DNA of 14,038 bases, from assembly GCA_045649405.1 (NCBI GenBank), contig JAZRPW010000063.1, positions 1 to 14,038 of the forward strand, read 5' to 3'. The position numbers were made by a program, and so were the translations under genes. The stretch is from RUG11462 sp045649405 (GTDB lineage: Bacteria > Bacillota > Clostridia > Oscillospirales > Acutalibacteraceae). Under the pieces are notes generated by a model. It had not been told where the DNA came from and made no database searches. It was given only the letters and a program-made list of their open reading frames with translations. Shown piece by piece: positions 1 through 5,581 of this stretch (position 1 is its first letter; each line of letters opens with the position of its first letter).

Positions 1-35
1 ATACACATGTTTTCAACTTCTTTAGAGTAAATCAT
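1..35 (-). CDS. 5' end of an unidentified gene (partial)
   Basis: Only the first 11 codons are in the window; they read MIYSKEVENMC and the frame continues off the left edge. The ATG is at base 35 reading leftward. It is preceded by an AAAGGA ribosome-binding site (plus-strand 47-52) and, further upstream, by a consensus promoter on the same strand. The other nearby ATG (46-44) runs into a stop after four codons, so base 35 is the likely start. Too little protein is visible to name a family. The gene is divergent from the MarR/ABC operon. Confidence 0.5.
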   Translation of the reverse strand, partial: MIYSKEVENMC

Positions 36-90
36 TGTGTTTTCATTCCTTTCAATGTCTCATAAATATAAGCATTTTATGCTATTTTCC

Positions 91-119
91 ATTATAATAA
101 ATTTAAATCAATATTGCAA
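91..119 (-). promoter_or_regulatory. sigma-A promoter of the leftward gene
   Basis: Read on the minus strand there is a -35 box TTGCAA (119-114), a 17-base spacer and a perfect -10 box TATAAT (96-91). The implied transcript would start near base 84 and reach the ATG at base 35. A short inverted repeat AGCAT-TTT-ATGCT (71-83) lies in the predicted 5' leader, but its arms are only 5 bases. Confidence 0.65.
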
Positions 120-230
120 GTAAAATTAATAAAAAAATATATCTTTGTTGATTTTTTAACAAACACGACTTGTTTTGTAATCATATATGTTAAAATTTCA
201 TAATAAATGTAAAAAAATTAACCATAAATG

Positions 231-259
231 TTGACTTTTTGAATATGTGAGCATATAAT
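231..259 (+). promoter_or_regulatory. sigma-A promoter of the marR-ABC operon
   Basis: TTGACT (231-236), a 17-base spacer and TATAAT (254-259) make a near-consensus vegetative promoter. The start of transcription would fall around 265-268, inside the first of two inverted repeats that precede the regulator gene. This is the only strong promoter seen ahead of the three closely packed genes that follow. Confidence 0.8.
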
Positions 260-286
260 TAACCTGTTAACTATTAAGTACTTAAT
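259..286 (+). promoter_or_regulatory. probable MarR operator: two tandem inverted repeats
   Basis: The first repeat is TTAAC-CT-GTTAA (259-270), with 5-base arms starting at the last base of the -10 box. The second is ATTAAGTACTTAAT (273-286), a perfect 14-base palindrome ending just before the GGAGG ribosome-binding site. MarR-family dimers typically bind palindromes of this size overlapping their own promoters. The placement across the transcription start and leader fits autorepression that would also shut off the downstream ABC genes. Binding is inferred; what is visible is the symmetry and position. Confidence 0.6.
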
Positions 287-303
287 TTTTGGAGGTGCTA
301 AAT

Positions 304-753
304 TTGTCTAATATTACAAAAGAAAAACTTCATAGTTGTATTCACAAATTTATGTGTACAGATAGACAAAGAAGAAAATGTTTTGAAAGAAAGGTTAAAG
401 AACTTGGAATTCATCACACTCAACACAGAGTTTTAATGCATATTGCGAGAAGTGAGGGTACTGTCAACCAAAAGCAAATTGCTGAAAAGTTTGATGTTAG
501 TCCTGCTGCGATTGCTGGTGTTATTAAAAAGTTAGAAAGTAATGGTTATATTACAAGAGAAACTCTTGAGTCTGACAACCGCTATAACCAAGTTAAGATT
601 ACAGAAAAAGGCAAGGAAATCATTGATAACACAAGGTCGGTTTTTGACAAACTTGATGTTCAAAGTTTCAAATATTTTTCAAATGAAGATATTGATAAAT
701 TTATGGAATTATTAGATAAAATGAAAACAGCACTTAGTGAGGAAGGGGAGTAA
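304..753 (+). CDS. MarR-family transcriptional regulator
   Basis: Predicted 149-residue winged helix-turn-helix regulator, normal length for the MarR family. It probably represses its own operon until a ligand binds. Residues about 53-83 (TVNQKQIAEKFDVSP, then AAIAGVIKKLE) match the MarR helix-turn-helix, and residues about 84-100 form the wing with the family's D-N-R-Y and KITEKG pattern. Flanking N- and C-terminal helices would form the dimer interface. I chose TTG at 304 because GGAGG (291-295) lies 8 bases upstream; the in-frame TTG at 289 would put that site inside the coding region. Three cysteines lie in the N-terminal helix (C12, C18, C26) and several histidines follow, so redox or metal sensing is conceivable but unproven. 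The stop is 3 bases before the first ABC gene. Confidence 0.88.
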   Translation: MSNITKEKLHSCIHKFMCTDRQRRKCFERKVKELGIHHTQHRVLMHIARSEGTVNQKQIAEKFDVSPAAIAGVIKKLESNGYITRETLESDNRYNQVKITEKGKEIIDNTRSVFDKLDVQSFKYFSNEDIDKFMELLDKMKTALSEEGE

Positions 754-756
754 AAA

Positions 757-2490
757 ATGAAAAGATGGCTTAAATATGTAAAACCTTATAAAAAGTATTT
801 TATATCAGGTCCTGTTTGTATGATTATTGAAGTTATTGGCGAGGTTTTAATGCCTTTGTTTTTGGCTGCGATAATTAATGGCGCTCAGCAAAAAACATTA
901 ACTCCTACTTCAAGTATTTTATATGCTGGACTTATGATTTTAAACGCACTTGTTATGATGTTAGGTGGCGTTGGAGGCAGTTATTTTGGTGCAAAAGCTT
1001 CTGTTAACTTTGCTTCTGATTTACGTTCTGACGTATTTAAAAAGGTTCAAAAATTTTCATTTGCAAATATTGATAAATTTTCAACCGGCTCACTTGTAAC
1101 ACGTTTAACAAATGACGTAACACAGTTGCAAAATTTTGTTAATATGCTTCTTAGAATGTGTTTGCGTTCTCCAGGTATGTTGATTGGTGCGTTAATTATG
1201 GCAATTAACATTAAACCAGAATTAGCTGTAGTTTTAGGAGTTTCAATTCCTGCAATGGTTGTTGCAGTTTTGATGATTATTAAAATTGGTTTTCCTAGGT
1301 TTTCAAAGGTTCAAGAAAAGGTTGATCGACTCAATTCAACTGTACAAGAGAACGTTACAAATGTTAGGGTTGTTAAAAGTTTTGTTAGGGAAGAACACGA
1401 AATTAATAAGTTTACAACTGCTAACGCTGATTTGAAAAAAACAGGTATATCTGCACATAAAGTAATGATTTTTATGTCTCCAGTTATGACTTTGGTTATG
1501 AATTTAACAACCGCTGCAGTTGTTTGGTTTGGTTCGAATTTAGTTTTGAATGGTGACTTGGCAACTGGCGATTTATCTGCATTTATTTCATATGTTAACC
1601 AAATTTTAATGTCTTTGATGATGCTTTCATTCTTGCTTATGATGTCTTCTAGAGCACTTGCAAGTGCAAAGAGAATTAAAGAAGTTTTAGATGAAGAAAT
1701 TGATTTGAATGATGATAAATCAAAATGCAAAAACATTGAAGTTGTTAATGGCGAAATTGAATTTAAAAATGTTTCTTTTAGATATTACAAGAATAGTGAA
1801 GAAAAGGTTTTAGACAATATTGATTTAAAAATTGAAGCTGGCTCAACTGTTGGCATTATTGGTTCAACAGGTTGTGGAAAAACAACCTTAGTTTCAATGA
1901 TTCCACGACTTTATGATGTTGATGAAGGTAGCGTTTTAATTGATGGTGTAGATGTCAAAGATTACAGTCTTTATAATCTTCGTGAAGGCGTTGGTATGGT
2001 ACTTCAAAAGAATATTTTATTCTCAGGTACTGTTTCTGATAACCTTCGTTGGGGCGATGAAAACGCAACAGATGATGAGCTTGTTGGTGCGGCTTCTTCT
2101 GCTCAAGCTGATTCATTTATTAGAGAATTTACTGAAGGTTACGAACACTCAATTGACCAAGGTGGTACTAATGTTTCTGGTGGTCAAAAACAAAGACTTT
2201 GTATTGCAAGAGCATTGCTTAAAAAACCGAAGATTATTATTTTAGATGACTCAACTAGCGCTGTTGATACTGCAACAGAAAAGCAAATTAAAGAGAAATT
2301 TAAAACTGATTTATCAAACTCAACAAAGATTATTATTGCACAAAGAATTAGTTCAATTGAACATGCCGATAAAATTATTGTAATGAATGAAGGTAAAATC
2401 ACTGGCATTGGCACTCATGAAGAATTAATCAAAACCAACACAGAATACAACGAAATTTATGTTTCACAAACTGGTAAAAAGGAGGCGTAA
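757..2490 (+). CDS. ABC exporter half-transporter, degenerate catalytic site subunit
   Basis: A 577-residue fused permease-ATPase of the multidrug/lipid exporter type. About six membrane helices lie at roughly 16-40, 53-77, 130-150, 155-178, 236-262 and 273-297, followed by an ATPase domain from about 330. Visible motifs are Walker A GSTGCGKTT (369-377), signature VSGGQ (473-477), Walker B IIILDD (493-498) and D-loop SAVD (501-504). The catalytic Glu after Walker B is Asp (D498), and the switch His is Gln (Q529, in IIIAQRISS). These substitutions are known from the inactive-site subunit of heterodimeric exporters such as TM287/288, so the partner should be the next gene. The ribosome-binding site GGAAGGGGAG (741-750) overlaps the end of marR. 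The substrate is unknown; control by MarR suggests export of a toxic compound. Confidence 0.93.
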   Translation: MKRWLKYVKPYKKYFISGPVCMIIEVIGEVLMPLFLAAIINGAQQKTLTPTSSILYAGLMILNALVMMLGGVGGSYFGAKASVNFASDLRSDVFKKVQKFSFANIDKFSTGSLVTRLTNDVTQLQNFVNMLLRMCLRSPGMLIGALIMAINIKPELAVVLGVSIPAMVVAVLMIIKIGFPRFSKVQEKVDRLNSTVQENVTNVRVVKSFVREEHEINKFTTANADLKKTGISAHKVMIFMSPVMTLVMNLTTAAVVWFGSNLVLNGDLATGDLSAFISYVNQILMSLMMLSFLLMMSSRALASAKRIKEVLDEEIDLNDDKSKCKNIEVVNGEIEFKNVSFRYYKNSEEKVLDNIDLKIEAGSTVGIIGSTGCGKTTLVSMIPRLYDVDEGSVLIDGVDVKDYSLYNLREGVGMVLQKNILFSGTVSDNLRWGDENATDDELVGAASSAQADSFIREFTEGYEHSIDQGGTNVSGGQKQRLCIARALLKKPKIIILDDSTSAVDTATEKQIKEKFKTDLSNSTKIIIAQRISSIEHADKIIVMNEGKITGIGTHEELIKTNTEYNEIYVSQTGKKEA

Positions 2491-2493
2491 GTT

Positions 2494-4476
2494 ATGGCAA
2501 GAGATTTACAAGAACTTCAAAAAAGATATAACTCGTCTTCTAAACACCCAGGTGGTTTTGGTGGCCCGCCAAGAAGAGGTCCAGGCGGTCCTGGAATGAG
2601 GGGTAGAGGCCCAGGTGGAAAACCAAAGAAAACAAAAGAAACTGTTTTAAGAATTTTGAGATATTTGAAAACTCAAAAATTGAAATTGTTTTTAGTAGCA
2701 ATTTGTATGGCTGCTCATACAGTTTCTTCACTCTTTGGTTCATATATGTTGGCACCAATTATTAATAAACTTTCTTTAACAATTGTTCCAAATGTAGAAC
2801 TTAAATATAGTGCATTTGAAACCATAGCAGATAAATTTATTTCTGCGGTCAAACTAAAATTGTTTCCAACTTTTGGTCTTTATAGCAGTACTATAAAGCA
2901 GACAATTTTTTATGTTATTGCTGCACTTATCATTTTGATGAGTATTTATACTGTTACAATTGTTTCAACATATATTCAATCAAGAATTATGCTTTCGGTT
3001 TCGCAATCAACTCTTGAAAACATTAGAAACGACTTGTTTAAAAAGGTTCAAACTTTACCTGTTAGATTTCATGATAACAATCCAACAGGCGAAATTATGA
3101 GTAGATTTACAAATGACGTTGATAACATTGGAATGATGCTTGACCATTCATTAATTTCAATTATTTCAGGTGTTATTACTCTTGTTGGTACATTCGTATT
3201 TATGATAACAACAAACTGGGTTTTGACAATTGTTACAATTGTTTTTATTCCACTTTTTGTTATGATTAGCGGTGCTATTGCGAAACGTTCATCAAAGTAT
3301 TACAAAGGTCAACAAGCGGCACTTGGTGCAGTTAATGGTTATATTGAAGAAACCGTAACTGGTCAAAAGGTTGTTAAAGTGTTTAACCATGAACACATTT
3401 GTGAAGAAGAGTTTGAAAAACTTAATAATGATTTAAGAGAAAAACAATTCAAATCACAATTTTTTGGCGGAATTATGGGACCTATTATGGGTAACACTAG
3501 CCAAATTAGTTATGCTTGTACAGTAGGTCTTGGTGGTATTATGATGTGCACAACTGGTTTTACTCCGGGTGCGTTAACACTTTTTGCACAATATTCTAGA
3601 CAGTTCTCAAGACCAATCAATGAATTGTCTCACCAAGTTTCAACCTTGTTTTCTGCTCTTGCTGGTGCTGAACGTGTATTCAATGTTATGGATATGGAGC
3701 CAGAACCAGAAAATGCAGAAAACGCTGTTAGTGCAGATGGTATTAAAGGTGAAGTTGTTCTTGAAAATGTAACTTTTGGCTATAATCCTGACAGAGTAAT
3801 TCTTAAAAACATTTCTCTTTGGGCAAATGCTGGCCAAAAAATTGCGTTTGTAGGCTCAACTGGTGCTGGCAAAACGACCATTACAAATCTTTTGAACAGA
3901 TTTTATGATATTGCAGATGGAAAAATCACAATTGATGGTGTTGATTTAAAACAATATGATAGGGCGTCGTTGAGAAAAAACATTGCAATGGTTTTGCAAG
4001 ATACTCATTTGTTTACAGGAACTGTAATGGAAAACATTCGTTATGGTAGACTAGATGCAACAGATGAAGAAGTAATTGCCGCCGCTAAGGTTGCGTCTGC
4101 ACATAGTTTTATTATGCGTTTGTCAAATGGTTATGACACAATGCTTGAAGGAGATGGTGCAAATCTTTCTCAAGGCCAACGACAACTTATAAATATCGCT
4201 CGTGCAGCACTCTCTAAAGCTCCTATTTTGGTGCTTGATGAAGCGACAAGTTCTGTTGATACTCGTACTGAAAGACATATTGAGCATGGCATGGATAGAT
4301 TAATGGCTAACAGAACAACTTTTGTTATTGCTCACAGATTATCTACTGTTCGTAATTCTAACGCTATTATGGTGCTTGAAAACGGTGAAATTATTGAGCG
4401 TGGCGATCACGAAACTTTACTTGAGCAAAAGGGAAGATATTTTGAACTTTATACTGGTTTGAAAGAACTTGACTAA
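2494..4476 (+). CDS. ABC exporter half-transporter, catalytic subunit
   Basis: A 660-residue permease-ATPase, predicted partner of the preceding gene. An unusual N-terminal cytoplasmic tail (about 1-50) is rich in Gly, Pro and Arg. Membrane helices follow from about 63, with a rather long external loop between the first two (about 91-135). The ATPase domain has Walker A GSTGAGKTT (454-462), signature LSQGQ (558-562, Gln in place of the second-position Gly), Walker B ILVLDE with catalytic E583, and switch H614 in FVIAHRLS. In heterodimeric exporters the intact Glu/His subunit carries the variant signature that faces the other subunit's degenerate site, exactly as seen here. Its GGAGG site (2481-2485) lies in the last codons of the upstream gene, and 3 bases separate the genes. 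No terminator follows directly; the nearest is at 5470-5500. Confidence 0.93.
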   Translation: MARDLQELQKRYNSSSKHPGGFGGPPRRGPGGPGMRGRGPGGKPKKTKETVLRILRYLKTQKLKLFLVAICMAAHTVSSLFGSYMLAPIINKLSLTIVPNVELKYSAFETIADKFISAVKLKLFPTFGLYSSTIKQTIFYVIAALIILMSIYTVTIVSTYIQSRIMLSVSQSTLENIRNDLFKKVQTLPVRFHDNNPTGEIMSRFTNDVDNIGMMLDHSLISIISGVITLVGTFVFMITTNWVLTIVTIVFIPLFVMISGAIAKRSSKYYKGQQAALGAVNGYIEETVTGQKVVKVFNHEHICEEEFEKLNNDLREKQFKSQFFGGIMGPIMGNTSQISYACTVGLGGIMMCTTGFTPGALTLFAQYSRQFSRPINELSHQVSTLFSALAGAERVFNVMDMEPEPENAENAVSADGIKGEVVLENVTFGYNPDRVILKNISLWANAGQKIAFVGSTGAGKTTITNLLNRFYDIADGKITIDGVDLKQYDRASLRKNIAMVLQDTHLFTGTVMENIRYGRLDATDEEVIAAAKVASAHSFIMRLSNGYDTMLEGDGANLSQGQRQLINIARAALSKAPILVLDEATSSVDTRTERHIEHGMDRLMANRTTFVIAHRLSTVRNSNAIMVLENGEIIERGDHETLLEQKGRYFELYTGLKELD

Positions 4477-4497
4477 ATAGTGATTTTTTGTTAAAAT
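4469..4497 (+). promoter_or_regulatory. sigma-A promoter for the zinc-ribbon gene
   Basis: TTGACT (4469-4474), a 17-base spacer and TAAAAT (4492-4497). The -35 box overlaps the final codons and stop of the second ABC gene. Transcription would start near 4504, about 22 bases before the next ATG. This suggests the zinc-ribbon gene can be expressed independently of the MarR-controlled operon, although read-through from the ABC genes is also possible. Confidence 0.6.
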
Positions 4498-4525
4498 AAA
4501 TTAATAAAATTTAAGGAGAATAATT

Positions 4526-5461
4526 ATGATTTGTCCAATTTGTGGTTTTGATATGAAAGAAGAAACCGTTTGCGAAAAATGTGGTTTCGAGGAAACTAAA
4601 GTTGACTTTGAGGCATTAGAAAACATCAAGGTTGATTTTGATGATGTCGAAACAGCTGAAGATGTTGAAGAAAAAGTTAGCGTTGAAGATGAAGATTTAG
4701 AGATTGATTTTGAACAAATTGATCAAAAAACAGTTGAAAACAAACCTAAAAAGAGCAACTTTTGGGGTGTTTCAATTGTTTCTTTCTTGGCCGGTGTATT
4801 GGCAACATTAATTGTTGTTGGTTCATTAAACGGAACAATAATTTCTTATTTTGACAAAGTTACAATCGGCACACCTTATGAAACAGTTGAAAGTTTTTGT
4901 GATTTCTATTTCCAAGACAATCCTACTGTTGAAGGTATGGTTGAATCTTTTTCACCATATTTACGTTCACAAATTGTGTCTGAATTAGCACAATATGGAT
5001 TTGATACTGAAGTTGATTTAAATGCAGATGTTACTGATGACGAGAAGTTTAAAGATGTTGCTAAATTTTATCTTGATTTAGTTAATGATTCTAATGAACA
5101 AACAACAAAAATCACTTCAATTGAATATGAAGATGTTCAATATTATAAAAGTGGCTCAGATGAGTTTAACACTTATTTAGAAGAGTACAAAAATGTTGAG
5201 CCAACTGCTGAAGGTGTTTCGCTTTTTGCTAATGTTTCATTTACCATTAAATTTGATGTTACAACAGTAGCAGAAGAAACAACAACTGTTCCGGCTTCAA
5301 CAAAGAAGAATAAGAAGAACAACAAGACTGAAACAACAACACCAACTACAACTTCAGCACCAAAAACTGAAACAGAAAGTATGATTTACAAATGTTCAGT
5401 AATTTGTGTTAAAATAAACGATGGCTGGTGTGTTTATAACGGTTTGCAAGTTTTAAGTTAA
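4526..5461 (+). CDS. zinc-ribbon single-pass membrane protein, function unknown
   Basis: A 311-residue protein. The N-terminus is a short zinc ribbon (C3-x2-C6 and C16-x2-C19, each second Cys followed by Gly), then a very acidic spacer (about 21-70), a basic KPKK and one membrane helix (about 79-101). The charge pattern puts the zinc ribbon in the cytoplasm and residues from about 103 outside. The external part (GTPYETVESFCDFYF, then mixed helix and strand, ending in a DGW-containing strand pair) looks like an NTF2/SnoaL-type fold, but that is a tentative reading. A Thr/Lys/Asn-rich stretch (about 246-285) interrupts the last predicted strands. The AAGGAG ribosome-binding site sits just upstream, and a strong terminator follows. 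Similar zinc-ribbon membrane proteins are common in Clostridia without a known role; a sensing or envelope function is a guess. Confidence 0.85.
   Translation: MICPICGFDMKEETVCEKCGFEETKVDFEALENIKVDFDDVETAEDVEEKVSVEDEDLEIDFEQIDQKTVENKPKKSNFWGVSIVSFLAGVLATLIVVGSLNGTIISYFDKVTIGTPYETVESFCDFYFQDNPTVEGMVESFSPYLRSQIVSELAQYGFDTEVDLNADVTDDEKFKDVAKFYLDLVNDSNEQTTKITSIEYEDVQYYKSGSDEFNTYLEEYKNVEPTAEGVSLFANVSFTIKFDVTTVAEETTTVPASTKKNKKNNKTETTTPTTTSAPKTETESMIYKCSVICVKINDGWCVYNGLQVLS
5261..5380 (+). repeat. Thr-rich low-complexity insert in the zinc-ribbon protein
   Basis: Codons 246-285 are dominated by ACA/ACT threonine triplets with Lys, Asn, Pro and Glu. The DNA is purine-strand-biased and imperfectly repetitive. 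It codes for a flexible loop between two predicted beta strands, not a terminal linker, and resembles the linkers of the next gene. Confidence 0.7.
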
Positions 5462-5469
5462 TAAGTTTT

Positions 5470-5500
5470 AAATCCGACAAAGAAATTTGTCGGATTTTTT
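5470..5500 (+). terminator. intrinsic terminator after the zinc-ribbon gene
   Basis: A perfect 12-base-pair stem (5470-5481 with 5486-5497; AAATCCGACAAA on the 5' side) closes a GAAA tetraloop (5482-5485) and runs into a T tract to 5500. It starts 8 bases after the stop codon. It separates the zinc-ribbon unit from the cohesin/dockerin unit. Confidence 0.93.
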
Positions 5501-5539
5501 AATTTATTTAAAATTTATGTTTATTTTTTACAACATCTA

Positions 5540-5548
5540 TGATATAAT
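5540..5548 (+). promoter_or_regulatory. extended -10 promoter of the cohesin-dockerin operon
   Basis: TGATATAAT gives an extended -10 element (TG at 5540-5541, TATAAT at 5543-5548). No good -35 hexamer is present at the expected distance, which is common when the TG extension is present. Transcription would start near 5555, about 27 bases before the chosen ATG. Confidence 0.65.
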
Positions 5549-5581
5549 ATTACAAAATAATTTTTTATGGAGTATATGATT

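Noticed and set aside
71..83. AGCAT-TTT-ATGCT inverted repeat as an operator or terminator
   Set aside because: Arms are only 5 bases, AT-rich and without a T tract; could arise by chance in this base composition.
289..303. TTG at 289 as the start of the MarR regulator
   Set aside because: Its codons contain the GGAGG ribosome-binding site itself and nothing suitable lies upstream; TTG at 304 has that site at ideal spacing.
1311..1736. 141-codon open frame on the minus strand
   Set aside because: Lies wholly inside the first ABC gene, has no ribosome-binding site, and its product resembles no family; it is an antisense by-product of AT-rich coding sequence.
5567..5581. ATG at 5567 or 5576 as start of the cohesin-like protein
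   Set aside because: GGAG at 5569-5572 overlaps the first and is only 3 bases from the second; from 5582 the protein begins with a standard MKKKK signal peptide.
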